Notes under the pieces: model-generated
What the model saw: only the letters and a program-made list of their open reading frames with translations
Databases searched by the model: none
Told to the model about the DNA's origin: nothing
Made by a program: the position numbers and the translations under genes
In this document: positions 45,142 to 57,630 of the stretch, piece after piece
Numbering within the stretch: the first letter of the stretch is position 1
Layout: each line of letters opens with the position of its first letter
Source: Brachynemurus nebulosus
Taxonomy: Eukaryota > Arthropoda > Insecta > Neuroptera > Myrmeleontidae
Reading direction: 5' to 3'
Assembly (NCBI GenBank): GCA_035578155.1
Contig: JAPWDM010000005.1
Span: 29,008,108-29,072,107, forward strand
Length of the DNA: 64,000 bases

Positions 45142-45876
45142 CTCGTTCTCCCTCTTGGTCTCTGAGGTTTCTAAAACTTAAATTTTGATTTTTATAGAGT
45201 TAGCAGATATTGGGTCATAGATTACAGGAAAACTACGGCTTTTTTAATAGTATAATAGTTGCTGAAAAAAATATTTTAAATAACAAGGGGAAACAGTAGT
45301 AATTTTAAATACTTGAATAGCTTCTAGTTTAATAATTTCTTTGATGAATTTAAATATTGGTTGATTTTCATGGATTTTTTATTTTTCTAGCATTTATTAC
45401 CTATATGAAAAACTATCTGTTTCAAATTTCAAAGCCCTAGCTCGATTGGAAATATCCTGTATTTTTCGGTCAGTCAACGAGTGCCCAAAATTGTGACTCT
45501 TGTGTATTCTGAAAATTATTCCACCTAAACAGGGCTGTGGAGAGAAATGGCGGGCCCCAGGAATAAACCAGACTAGCAAAAAAAGCTCATTTTATATTTT
45601 CCCGGGCCTCCTATCGACAGCAATGGGCTCCCTTTTCAATCCCAGGCCCTACGGCTACAACCCCCGGCTAGCCCGCACTCTTGTCGTGCCTGAACCTAAA
45701 CAGATGAAATTTAGTTTGGAGAATTGCTTTTACTAGCCTCAATCTTCCTGAAAAAATTTAGCCCTGTAACATAATCAGTCTTGGAGATTGAGGTGTCGAA
45801 ATTTTGAATAAAATTTAAGTATACATAAATAAAAATAGTTTAATTTTCTCTATTGACTGCTCACTGTACGGGACCC

Positions 45877-46439
45877 TAATTATACGAGCCCAGCTTGCTC
45901 TTAACCGATTTTTATTGTTGGGGTTCAATTGAGTTTAACTGTAGAAGTTTGTACTTATAATGAAAGAATAAATTTATCGAATAATTTTTGAAATGAATTA
46001 GTCTTCGAGTTGGAAAATAAAACGTGTAAGGAATTTTCCAATAATTATACACATAAATAATTAAAATTCCAACGAAAAAATTCCATTACCTTAAGCGGCG
46101 TTTACACGACTTTTTTTTTCACACCGTTCAATAAAAAAACCAACCAAGAATCGGGCTCGCACCATTAGGTTTCCGTATCAATACTGCAATGAGCAATTAT
46201 TAAAATTAAATTTTTATCACTTATGTACATTTAAATTTTATCCAAAATTCAAAATACTGACAAAATCATGAATTGTCTCACATTAAACCCACTGGACCAA
46301 AAATCACATAAAAAAAATTTAGAGTCCTTAGAGGTTGCTCTTTTAAATGGCACCTCACACAACATATTCATTAAAACTTTTTTTCTTTAGACCAAACTTA
46401 AACATAAGCTTTAAATGTTAATCTAAGATAACTTTTTTT
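45877..46439. other. Unassigned stretch, no gene seen
   Basis: AT-rich; GGCGTTTACACGAC at about 46096 is a Harbinger-like end without partner. Nothing else. Confidence 0.35.
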
Positions 46440-46554
46440 AGCGAATTTCCAGAAATTCAGCTATTCCAGTAGGTCTCATGACACGACTTGAGCCCGGGAA
46501 TATGGCAGAAATTTGTTTTGAGGTCCCTAGAAACCAAAAATAATATTCACTAAA

Positions 46555-46622
<68 letters not shown>

Positions 46623-46905
46623 TTATGTATCAGCACGATAACTCTCGAACGAAATGTCCTAGGTTTACCAAATTTGGTGAGAACGTTGGAAATCCAAAAA
46701 TCTTGGATGAGTTCTTCAGCCAGACACGTCGGATGCCAGGAACATGGTTTTTGTTCTTGCAAAAAATTAGTTTTTTGCCAAAATTTGCTATAATTTAAAA
46801 GTTTTTGCCACATTTTTTTACACCATTGCAAAGACGGAAAAAACTCACATAAAAAAGGTTTTTGAACTATTATTCTAGGTTGGCTAGTTTTTGAGAAAAT
46901 AAGGA
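46440..46905 (-). repeat. Interspersed repeat R1, copy 2, with internal (AT)n
   Basis: Begins AGCGAATTTCCAGAAATTCA, contains the (AT)n at 46558-46618, and ends in GGTTGGCTAGTTTTTGAGAA. It aligns in reverse to 200-860. The frame 46550-46831 reads through the AT tract and is not a gene. Confidence 0.75.
46558..46618. repeat. (AT)n microsatellite inside R1
   Basis: About 60 bp, the homologue of the much longer tract at 501-720. Confidence 0.95.
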
Positions 46906-46944
46906 AATAAGAAAATCCGCTACCGGGGCGGTTCTAGAAAACTT

Positions 46945-47062
46945 GATCTAACCTAACCGAACCTAAGAAAATTTGGTCTCAAACCTAACCGAACCTAAGG
47001 AAATTTTTTGTAACGTAACCGAACCCAACAAAATTTTTTCTAACCCAACTGAACCTTATTGT
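46945..47062. repeat. 33-bp tandem repeat containing CCTAACCGAACCTAA
   Basis: CCTAACCGAACCTAAGAAAA, CCTAACCGAACCTAAGGAAA, CGTAACCGAACCCAACAAAA and CCCAACTGAACCTTATTG follow at 33-bp steps. The CCTAA motif is that of the insect telomere complement but is embedded in a longer unit. Confidence 0.8.
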
Positions 47063-47092
47063 TCTATAATTTATATAAACTGAATTTATTAT

Positions 47093-47222
47093 TAGCGAAT
47101 TTCCAGAATGGAATTCAGTTATTACAGGCACTGTCATGACGCGACTTTAGTCCGGGACTATGACAGAAATATGTTTTGAGGTCCCTAGAAACCGAAAATA
47201 ATATTCACTAATATATATATTA
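47093..47222 (-). repeat. Interspersed repeat R1, partial copy 3
   Basis: AGCGAATTTCCAGAATGGAA, GGGACTATGACAGAAAT, TTTTGAGGTCCCTAGAAACC and AATAATATTCACTAA match 46440-46558; it stops at a short AT run. Confidence 0.8.
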
Positions 47223-48113
47223 GTGAAGAGAGTTGACACCTTGTCTTTAAATAGAATATGATATTTTTCAATAGCAAGAATCAGTCAATGACGAAAGAAA
47301 ATGATAAAATAAGTAAAAACGTGTTTTTACGAGTCATAAACAAGGTCACTGTATTTTACAACATGTACCTAAGTTTATTTGTGTTAAAAATTGTCTTCAA
47401 ATTTTATATTTTTGTTTAAAAGTTGACAACTTGTTTAAAATGGATTATTTAATTTAACTATGAAAATTGATGCATACAAAAAACAATGTCTTTTGAATAA
47501 TTTTCAATAAATTAATAATCTTTGAAGCAAGTATAATATTTGCAAACAGGTGTAACACTTGACCATCAATAGACGACCGGTTAAAACCTTTACATAAATT
47601 ACCATATAATCATCCTGGGATAATTTGCTATAATTTTTAAGGTTTGGTTAGTCATAACCATGAAACGATTATAATTTTGATGACGCCTATTATCGCTTTT
47701 CGTGGTCTAACACACACTTGACCACTTCCAAACAGACTACTGAAAGGCTGTCGGTGTTGTTAGTATTTGCAACGAATCTCGACGACTTATGGTAGTTGTA
47801 GCCTGCACGAAATTCTAGTGTAGAGAGAGTGAGGTTACTGTAGTTTAGGACCACCAACAATGAGCCTCGTGGTAAAATATTACCTGTCAGGTACTGAAGC
47901 AAAAAATTTTAATTAAAATTAGAGGTCTGTAGTTATTTCAAAGGAAATAATGACAATGATAAACCATTATAAGTACTTAAATTTCTGATATTTTTATCCC
48001 GATAATTGTTGAAAACTGCTGATTTAATTCGCGTTTGACATGGCACTTAAATAATTTTTTTTTTAAATGAATTGTTAAAACCGTTTGTTTATTATCTTAC
48101 TGGTTTGTATGGA
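47223..48113. other. Unassigned stretch, no gene seen
   Basis: The minus-strand frame at 47690-47902 has no domain. Nothing else recognised. Confidence 0.35.
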
Positions 48114-48994
48114 AGGTGAATGCGGGAGAGATGCCGCACATTTTGAAAACACTTGATAATTCTTAAAGTATACATTTAATTGATTTGAAATTTGGTACAC
48201 AATAAATGTAAACATTGTTCTTTAAAATTATTTATAAATAATTTTAAATTTTGAGTCATAAGGGATTCATAATTAACATTTTTGTAGAGCCTGCAAAACA
48301 CCTATGGGAGAGATGCCGTATCAAAGAAAGTGAGACGCCGCATAGTTCGTATTAAAAATTTTGCATTTTACACACATCTCTATACATGATGCATGCCATA
48401 TGTAACCATTTTTGGCACTTTATACCTCTTAACCAGTCAACTTTTTTTGTTTCTGAGTACTTTTCAAAACATTCAATATACAGGCAACCATCATTATTTT
48501 CGTTATCTTCACTAATATGAGGGCTCTTCCTGATCCATTAATGGATCTTTTATATTTACGTGGCATAATTTACAGTCCAAGAAAAATTGCATAATTAAGG
48601 TATATAAGTCTATGTTTTTAACATGTAATATGATGCGACATCTATACCAACTTTAAATGCGGCATTTTTCCTTTTTGTTGGGATAGATGCCGCATGTTGC
48701 TATAGCAAGCAGAGTGCGGAATTCTAACTTAAAATTTTATACAGTACTTTTAAAATATACCTAAATTAATAACAAAACTCATTTTCATTAAAACAATGAA
48801 ATATACATTCTTAAATTCTAATAATTTAAATGCTTGATAAAATATTATGTTAAAAATCTTACTTTTCAATAATAAAAAGTTGGATAATTACTAAACTGAT
48901 GGACTAATCCTAAATATTACCATATACAGCTTAAATAAGTAACTAAATCAACGAACGAACTATGGCTACTGCGGCATCTCTCCCGCACTTACCC
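48114..48994 (-). mobile_element. TA-target element family W1, copy 3
   Basis: Same orientation as copy 2 and very similar throughout. Ends AGGTGAATGCGGGAGAGATG and GGCATCTCTCCCGCACTTAC then CC; TA on the right. Seven GATGCCGC-type words. The PHD frame is broken by a TAG soon after the acidic linker start. A short deletion removes one word relative to copy 2. Confidence 0.88.
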
Positions 48995-49499
48995 TATATA
49001 AAATATTAAAATATTTTAGGGTGAAAATGCCACAATTGCATTCGACATTGCTAGATATATACTTTATGAAAGAACATAATAGAACTGAACACAGAGCACA
49101 ACTATACTATTTAACCTTTTCTGAGAAATAATTTAAACCATTATCTTTTCAAAAGAGCTCGCAATTAAAAAAAATTATAAACATAGCACATACAATACGT
49201 AATTACACACAAAAAAAAAGAAAAATGTTAAACTTTCTACAAAGTTCCACCACTCAGTCTTTGCCTTATCCGAAAACAACGCCAAGCGTCCCTTTTTTGT
49301 CTAATGATGAATGAAACACAGGAGAGATGTCGTAGATACACACATACAAGCACAAGGCGACGGGAAAAAACTGGGAGGAAAAAAAATGAAACAATGAAAT
49401 TAATAAAGAATATTTTTACCCGAAATGAAAAGTATAATAAATTTTCAGGGAACGAGTCGAGTCGAGTCGTTGTTGTATAAATTAAAAAATATATATATA
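48995..49499. other. Unassigned stretch, no gene seen
   Basis: AT-rich with a GAGTCGAGTCGTTG run near 49455. Nothing recognised. Confidence 0.4.
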
Positions 49500-50857
49500 A
49501 AAAAAACGCCGTGAGCAGCGGGGCCCCATCACGGTAGTCGAATTTTCCCCTTCATCTTCGGTATTGAATGTCTACAAGCGAAATGTGATTGAAAGTCTAC
49601 AACCGAATTGTCATTTTGTTGGTTTCAAAACTGGTGATGAGTGTTCGGCTGATCGAGACTTTAAAAAAAGGTTTTAAGTATTTAAGGGCTGTATCTCAGT
49701 AAATTTCAATTTTGTGCCGAAAACAGGTAGCAGAAAAAAAGCCAACACAATTCGTACGAGGACATTCCTGCCCATGTTTATCCGCTAATTGCCTTTATGT
49801 TTTAGTTTTAAATATTAAAAAAGGACCTTCAATAGTAAACTGGAAGGCCTTTATAAAGATATTTTTTCTTTCCAAAAAAATCCAAAATTTCTATTTTATA
49901 AATACTAAAAATTCAAAATTCCTAATTTATAAATAAACAGTGACTTTAATAACATTTTTAAGTTACTTAATATGTATGTATTTCATTTGTCATAAAAGTA
50001 AGTTCACTTTTTTTTAAATTTTTTAAAATTACTATTCGCCTACTTGTATTTAGAATAAACATAATGCTTTTAAAACACATTTAACAATAGCATTCAATTC
50101 CGATGTAAAAATGGGAGAAGTGGGGGGAAAAGTGATGTGGACTCCCTACAAGGTACTAGCTGGATACTAACTGAATACACGTACAAAATTTCAGCCCTCT
50201 AGGTTTCCTTATGGAGTCTCTAGACGTGTTAGAAAACAAGCAAAAAAATTAAGGAAATATTGGCGTAAAAATCGTGGGAGTAAGGGTTAAAAGATGAAAC
50301 CTCCAAAAAACAGTGTTTGGCTATTAGCTTAACCTGTACACCAAATTTCAGCCCTCTAGGTTTATTTGGGGAGATTTTGACCCGAACGAAACTGTTAAAA
50401 AACAAGAAAAATCATGTTCTTTTGGGTATAAAAATGGTGGGGGTAGGGGTTAAAAGTCGAGACCCCCAAAAGGCACCCCCTTGATACTAACTCAATCCCA
50501 ATACAAAATTTCAGCCCTCTAGGTTTATTTGGGTGACCTGTGCGAGTGGTACAAACTTCGAAAACGTCGAAAATGCATGAAATTGTAGCTTAAAAATGAG
50601 GGAGGTGGGGGTAAAATATTAAAACCTCCAAAAAGCACAACCTAGGTACGAACTTTATCAACACACCAAATTTCAACCCTCTACGTTAATTCTGGGGGCT
50701 GGGGGCCTGTTAGATCCAGCGAAAATCGTTTTTCCCCCCTCTACTCCCACCATATCATGCTAGGAAGCTGAATTTTGGATATGTTGTAGATAATTGACCG
50801 AAACATTATTTAAAACCGATTTGGAAAAGTTTTATTGCTTTGCCGCCCCCCACCACC
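49500..50857 (-). repeat. Dispersed repeat F, copy 2
   Basis: Inverted relative to 33455-34745. From left: AACGCCGTGAGCAGCGGGGC, GGTTTCAAAACTGGTGATGA, the AT-rich middle, then three to four ~160-bp units around TTTCAGCCCTCTAGGTTTAT (50195, 50353, 50513, 50675). The frame at 49712-49936 is a shadow. Confidence 0.8.
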
Positions 50858-51003
50858 CCCTTAAAGGTCGGGTCCGAAAAAAAATTTGCCCAAAATTTGA
50901 CCCCACTTTAATAGTATTGTTGTGCATCGGAATAAGCCCCACTTACCAAATTTCATCTCTTAACTTCCATAGGGGGGCCCTACACATATTAAAAGGTTGC
51001 GGG

Positions 51004-51006
<3 letters not shown>
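50858..51006. other. GC-richer spacer between F copy 2 and (AT)n
   Basis: CCGCCCCCCACCACCCCCTT followed by AGGTCGGGTCCG; absent from the F copy at 33455, where the (AT)n directly abuts. Confidence 0.5.

Positions 51007-51086
<80 letters not shown>
51007..51086. repeat. (AT)n microsatellite
   Basis: About 80 bp of pure AT, on the same side of repeat F as the tract at 33393-33453. Confidence 0.95.
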
Positions 51087-51090
<4 letters not shown>

Positions 51091-53982
51091 CATCTTTTTT
51101 TTTACATAATCGTGTTCTACGGGTCCGAAAACGGATAGCGCCCCTGGTCTCGCCTCTCGCAGCTCTTATCGTATAGACTGTATAAGTCTAATTTTTCGGA
51201 GAAAATTCGACTAAAAAGAGTCGCACATCTGACGAACGTAGTACGTACCTAATAATGGCTACCTCGAACTAAATTGAATGCAATGTGGAAAGAAATGAAA
51301 GAATGGTAAAATAACGTTTGTATAACACAACACAGAGGACAAAATATAACATAGTCTGTATACATTTTTAGGGGGTAATGTTTACATAGTCCGTGATCCC
51401 TCTGATGTTATATTTATGTTAAAAAGTGTTTTAGTTTGTATATAATCCAATTTCTCTTTTATTTAAGGGCGTAATGTTTTATGTTTAATATAATTATATA
51501 TACGTTTTGTTATGAAAGAATCAAAGTTCTGTTGTTTAATCTACAATTTCGAGACAACTTCCCATATTTTGATAGGAAAACATTTACCTAAGGCCATTTG
51601 AGGCGCGTGCCGAGAAGTCTCCACATAATAGGCGCATTCACGACTGAAAATGTACAAACATTAAAAAATTAAAATTTTTTTTCCAAATCTGATCACGTTA
51701 CCAGACACCTCACGGTATTCGATATAGCTAATTTAGCGGGACAAATTTAAACAACTATTGCTTTTTTTATGGGCACTTCAGTTATAAAATACAGAAATAA
51801 AGACTTTTATACATTCATTTACTTATTTAATCAAACGCGACAAACTATCTATGGGCATTGTTGAACGCCATATGTCAAAAAGCTCTTCTCTGATTATTTG
51901 ACGACCTGTAAAAATAAATACATTAGTAATGAAACTCCGCACGACTCCGCACTTGAAATACATATTAATTGCAGAGTATAATAACTAAAACAACGTTTAA
52001 ACTAGTTTTGAAATTCTTGCTACACCTTGCAGTATAACTATTTTAATTACAAACTGGTATTTTAACAGTAACTTAATATACTTTAGTTTAAAAGAGCTAA
52101 TTAGTTGACTATACAATAATATAAATAATAATATAGTTACGTACGTAGAGACACACCTTTAGAAGATGATTCCATTTTAACATTAAACAAAATAAGTTTT
52201 TGAACACAGTAACAACACTTCATTCGTCAAGACTCGCAATCACACTGATGGCTGCGGCAAAAACAAAGTTTAATTACTACTATTTGTAACATGCACGGAC
52301 ATAACGAGTGGTGTTTCTCGTTTTCATAATAAGTGTACCTACCTAAGATCCAGCTACACAAATAACATATTTGTTTAAAACATCTGTTTTACTTTGTAAA
52401 TATACCTTTTGTCTCGTTAGATGGGTCATATCGCCTTTCAAAAAAAAAAATTCACACGATATATTAATTAAAATTCTTTTTTCTGACCCAACTATGATGA
52501 CTCCTCATTTTAACGCAAAAAATTTTTTCCCTAATTATTGTGCCAAATTTCAAGTTCCTACGGTACATAGTCTTCGATCCTTATCGCGAGCTTTCAATTT
52601 TATAAGTCGTGGAGGTTCTTGGCATCTTCTCACCTAAAATGTTTTAATCCAGGGACAAGCAAATCCCAGGTTACGCTAATAATGAACCTTAACCTGTTAC
52701 AGCTTTTTAAAATTATTAAAAAGAACAAATTTTTTTTTCTAATAAACTTTTAAATTTCCTTATTTTTATTAATCCCTCTGTTGTTAAAATTTTTGACTGC
52801 AAAAAAGACAAATTTTGCATTTGACCGCAAAGTATACACTACCGGTTTGACAACAAACACTTTAATATTTTCTTCAAACAGTCCGTTGCCAGTAGTCTCA
52901 AGAAAGATATTTTACTGCAATTGGAAAAGAATAGAAGCTCACTGTAATCTTAAGATTTTTAATTATTTACCAACCTATTAAAAAATCTGCTAATGAAACT
53001 TAATGAGAGCTTAGCCCGTAAAATTGAGTTTAGCAAGCTTTAATGGAAAAATCTTTTTTCTACCCAAATAACAATAAAATACAAAATTTAAATCTAAAAA
53101 GAAAATTCATTAAAAATTTTAAATAATTAAACGTTAGTTAAAAGCAAAAAACTTGTAATATAGAGAAAAATACGAAAAATAATACATTCACTACTTTAAC
53201 GTATAATATTACAAAGAAAATACGTAATTTCATCTAGCGGATAATTTCCGTCATCTTAAAATTTTAATTCTATATTTGGATTAATAATATATATATTTGC
53301 AGTTATCGTTACCGAAAATTTTTTATCGTAAATATCTCGAAAACGAAAACGAAAGTAAGTTTTTGATGTACCAAACGTATTAAACATGAGTATGTTTTTC
53401 CAAATGTTCTACAACATTCTAATCCGACTTTACGACATTTACCTACTGGTAACTCCTGACCCAGTTAGTATAAACCCGCCATCCATACATGGTGAAGATA
53501 ATAAATAAAATAATTTGCTGTAAACCATTGAATTGAAACCCATTAAATATTTAATAGTATCCACAAACGCGTTTGCCAAACATTATAAAACGATCATAAA
53601 TTCGTAAAATACCGTCTACCGTAGAAATATAGTCATGCAATATTTTAAACATAAAGTACTACTCCAATAGCATTTTGGTTAATATATTAAAATCTAAAAG
53701 ATATTTCATTTTCGCACCAACAGAATGCGTACGATACAGCTAGAAGTTGGTAATATAAAGTTAAAATTATAAACCCGTAAAGATCCTTTGATTATTATAA
53801 ACATATAATTTCTATTATTTACGCTTTTGAATATAATATATTATTTAGCGTTATACAGTACCGACTCATTTCAAAGCGTTATTACAAGGGCTGAACTTTA
53901 TTTCATAAAGTTACAAAAATTCAATATTTATTTTGTTAGATAAATAGACAAACAAGTTCTGTTGGATTTGCGAGTCTTTATA
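51087..53982. other. Mostly unassigned 2.9 kb
   Basis: Apart from the small spliced ORF at 51823-52175, no repeat partner or domain was recognised. Frames at 52371-52637 and 52781-52981 are without homology that I can name. This is one of the least repetitive stretches of the window. Confidence 0.3.
51823..52175 (-). CDS. Possible two-exon micro-ORF (33 aa)
   Basis: ATG at 52175-52173 gives MESSSK; one base remains before a GTGTGT donor (52156). A TTTTTACAG acceptor then opens 51905-51823, in phase, reading GRQIIREELFDIWRSTMPID then SLSRLIK and stop. Splice signals and phase agree and the second exon looks protein-like (charged helix with FDIW). No family was recognised. It could also be the first exons of a longer or dead gene, or chance. 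Confidence 0.25.
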
Positions 53983-54829
53983 CACGGAAAGAAAATTCAT
54001 GTAAAAATTACTGTGCTCAGCACTACAATCGACGTGTAAAAGGCGAACATTTTCAATTTTGTACGGTAAAAATATAAAAATTATAATTAATCATAGAAAA
54101 TTTAAAGGACAGAATATTGTTTCCGTAATATTAGCTCCGTAAAATTTGTAAAACAGCACAGTAAAAAGTTCCATTGCCGACAAAAAAACATTTTTAATTG
54201 TTTTTCTTGCAAAAATTACCATGCTGTATTATAATATTTGAAATGCTATCTGGTAATAGTAGAAAGAAAAAAAGAGAAAGAAGGTTGTGTGTGTTGTGAA
54301 CGCTGTTGAAATGTACCTCACTCATAGCAAGTTACATAGCCAACCATAGGTTTGGACGACCAACTTGGTCGGACGGGTCGGACCAAGCACCTTGATCCAT
54401 TAGACTGTCTTACAAGCAGCAAGCAGTATTCATTACACTGTGTTGTTAGAGGATGGGGATGTCACCGTTTAATTCATCATTTTGTTACTTCACTATCTTT
54501 AGTATTAGAATGTATTGTTGGCAATCATTTTTGTATGCATCAGAAAGAATCGAAAGTCGGAAAAGATCGGGCATCTTCGAAGTTTTTACAGGGACAGCCC
54601 AAGCAACATAAGGTTGCGGGTCAGATGCGCAAATGAAAGAGTACGACAACTAGAATTAAACTATAACATATATGCATAAGAATGTGATAAAAGTTGTGTT
54701 AGCACATTAAATTTTACCATGCTAGCACATATTTTTTATTTTGGTCGTCAATCGCGCACGCATTATAAGAGAGCATGGTGATTTTTCTGAAATTTTATCT
54801 ACAAAAATTATATGATTTTTCTCTCCGTG
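53983..54829 (+). mobile_element. CACGGAGAG MITE, copy B
   Basis: Starts CACGGAAAGAAAATTCATGT and ends TATGATTTTTCTCTCCGTG; TA on both sides. 847 bp. The interior shares AATTACTGTGCTCAGCACTA, CAATCGACGTGTAAAAGGCG and ACATAAGGTTGCGGGTCAGA with copies A and C. Confidence 0.88.
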
Positions 54830-55435
54830 TAGGGAAACAATTTTCAGAAATGCTGAATACAGTATTTTTTTTAATCGACAGCCATTAAAAAATCGTAACG
54901 TATAATTATTACTCATCCATTCGTATTTGAAAACTTTGAAAACATTAACGTAAAATTAAATACATACAAATTTATCATGCTTCAGTAACATCTCACTAGT
55001 GAGAGTTGTTGTTTTGGTATTAATTTTCTCTTGGAATTTATTTCATCGGAATCAGCTGGTTTTCCGAAGTAAAAAGCATCATATGCCCTATCATCCCCTC
55101 CAATAATATTATTAATAAGTATCCAAATTTGGCTCCTCTATTGGAGATCAAGAGTCGACCACTCTTTAGGACAGTGTGCCACTGGTTGCCAACTGCTGAT
55201 ATAGATGACACAATATACATACCTAACAAGTGATATACTTAATTAAATATAACTCTGAGAATATTTTTTGATAAGGATTTATATAGCAATAATAAAATTT
55301 GAAGTTTGATTATAAAATAAAGTTTACTGATACGGAAATACAATAAACATTTATACAGGATGTTTCATTTACACTCTAACTGTTTATCTATAACAGTATT
55401 TTACATGAAGGTATAAAATAATAATATGTAGATAT
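54830..55435. other. Unassigned stretch, no gene seen
   Basis: Minus-strand frame 55038-55229 has no domain. Nothing recognised. Confidence 0.35.
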
Positions 55436-55612
55436 CCAAACACTAAATCAACTAAAAATGGTATGACGTCATAAAACAAATGCAACAAGTAAAAAAACTT
55501 AGACGTACCTAGTTTTATATTAGAGTAGCAATAGCAGCTTAAGCTTGTTCATTTAATTTTGCTTCATTTGTTAATGACGTCAGATCATTTTCAGTTGATT
55601 TGACTTATACCT
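55436..55612. repeat. Inverted repeat with two CRE-like sites
   Basis: AAATCAACTAAAAATGGTAT at left and its imperfect complement ATCATTTTCAGTTGATTTGA at right; ATGACGTCAT at about 55463 and AATGACGTCAG at about 55574 in the two arms. Related to 29585-29780. Confidence 0.7.
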
Positions 55613-56235
55613 CATATCAGTATCGCGCATATTATAATAAAAATATAAATGTTGGATATCATTTATGAAATATTTTCTCCACATTTAGTTGCATATCATA
55701 AAACAAATGCATAAAAATTTATTAACTGAAACTGAATGGAATGATCCAGTAAATGACTACACCGTGGAACATTTGAGTGTTCTCGTAAAGTTGGAGTTAT
55801 GGCGGAAACGCTGACAGGGTTGAGGAACGGTGCCATAAAATAGTTGTTTTTAAACGACACAACGGTAAAAACTGTCATCTAAAACTGTTGGAAATGCCTC
55901 AGAAAAAGGAAGCCAAAAACAATATTAAGGAAGTGATTATTCACTTCGCTTCAGAATCACGTTTTTGCAGGCCCAGATCTAAGGGGGGAGGGGGGCAAAC
56001 CGAGGCCGCTGCCCCGGGCGTCAGTTCCGGAGTGCGCCAAAATCATATTAGGTCGGTCTATATCAAATGGTCTAAAAAAAAAAGTTGGTTGCTCGACCAT
56101 TTTAGAAAAAATTAATATTCTTCTAGTTGTTTTTATTATATTTGAAGTATTGAGAACAATTCTTTAAAAAAAAAATTATCTTGAACCGTTTAAGCGTGGT
56201 AGCCATTTCTGTTTTCCAATTTGCACTGATTTTTG
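55613..56235. other. Unassigned stretch with hAT fragment
   Basis: 55968-56050 (CAGGCCCAGATCTAAGGGGG, GCCGCTGCCCCGGGCG) is the left end of the CAGGGCCGG hAT family, truncated. The reading frame 55888-56115 crosses it. No gene. Confidence 0.4.
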
Positions 56236-57053
56236 TGTACGGAGAGAAAATTCCTATAAAAATTACTGTGCTCAGCACTACAATCGACGTGTAAAAGGCG
56301 AACATATTCAACTCTGTAAGGTAAAAATATAAAGATTATAATTAATCATAAAAAATTTAAAGGATGGAATGTTCTTTTCGTAATATTATCTCCGTAAAAT
56401 TTGTAAAACAGCACAGTAAAAAGTTCCATTACTGACAAAAAAATAATTTTTAATTGTTTTTATTAAAAAAATTACCATGCTAACATGCTAATAATAGAAA
56501 GAAAAAAAAAAAACAGAAAGAAGGTTGGTTGTGTTGAGAACGCTGTAATGAAATGTACCTCACTCAGCGAGTTAGGCGAGTTACATGCGAACCATAGGTG
56601 TGGACTGTGGAAGAAACTTTGTCAGACAGTTCGCACCAAGCACCTTGATTTATCACTGTGTTACAAGCAGCTAGCACAGCTAGTAGTCAGTTGCTTTTAC
56701 ACTCTCTTAGGACGATGTCATCGTTTAATTCATCTTTTTGTTATTTACCTATCTTTAGTATATGTATTAGAATATATTGTTGGCAATCATTTTTGTATAC
56801 ATGTTTTTACAGGTACAGTGCAACCAACATAAGGTCGCGAGTCAGATGCGCAAATGAAAGAGTACGACAACAAGAATTAAACTATAATATACATGCATAA
56901 GAGTGTGATAAAAGTTGTGTTAGCACCACATTAATTTTTACCATGCTAGCACATATTTTTTAATTTGGTCGTCGATCGCGCACGGATTATAGGGGAGCAT
57001 GGTAATTTTTCTGAAATTTTCTCTACAAAAATTATAGGATTTTTCTCTCCGTG
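56236..57053 (+). mobile_element. CACGGAGAG MITE, copy C
   Basis: Starts CGGAGAGAAAATTCCTATAA and ends ATAGGATTTTTCTCTCCGTG. It is closest to copy A (same GTGTGGACTGTGGAAGAAAC and GATCGCGCACGGATTATAGG blocks). The two frames at 56485-56900 are not shared intact with copy A, so I do not call them genes. Confidence 0.85.
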
Positions 57054-57630
57054 TGTTCGCAGCCATTTATGCCAATGCACATATTTCATAAACCGTTCAT
57101 CCTGAAAGGTTGAAATAAAGACCATTTTAAAGCTAATAAATGTCTCTTTATTTTAAGTGGTGTCCATATTTAACCTGTTTTCGTCTCTTCCATAAGAAAA
57201 CATTTTTTTTCTTATAGAAGCAATGTCTTAAACCTCTTAGTATTTTTTATGAGAATAGCTGTATACGGGTATAACTACCCATTATGAAACAAATATACAC
57301 TATTTCAATTGTGAACCTTGTATCCTTTAATTTTTACAAACTTCCGAAAACTGACTTTTTTCCAAATTTTGGAATTTTGCGCCCCTGTATCTCTGATGGG
57401 GCTGGTGATAAAAATTTGAAATTTGCACAACTTATAGTGCTTTCGGAGTAGATTTATTAAAATAAAAAAATCAACTTTTACCTATATTGATCCTTTACGA
57501 AACCCTTGAGTTTTATAAAGGACTTATATACTTATGAGTTTTTTTGACAATTTATGTCAAACGTTGGAGAGGTGGGGCGCCATTTTCAAGTTTTGCCCCG
57601 GTTCTAAAAAATCGTAAATCCGGTGCTGCG
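57054..57630. other. Unassigned stretch, no gene seen
   Basis: GGGGCGCCATTTTC..GCCCCGG and TAAATCCGGTGCTG near 57575-57627 look like hAT-family debris. Nothing coding. Confidence 0.4.

Larger units (their letters stand above)
43603..45876. mobile_element. Composite TA-target element with GGGGTCCGTACC end
   Basis: The left end GGGGTCCGTACC and the complement of the right end GGGTCCCGTACAGTGAGC form short inverted repeats flanked by TA. The element includes a GTCCGTCCGTCCATCCG run near 43660. Two foreign inserts sit inside: family W1 copy 2 (43840-44778) and a hAT MITE (44915-45141). A further CAGGGCTGTGGAG/GGGCCC block lies at 45530-45690. Own sequence about 1.1 kb. Confidence 0.65.

Noticed and set aside
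45397..45736. Frames in a GC-richer segment
   Set aside because: They cover CAGGGC/GGGCCC hAT-like debris and lack any domain.
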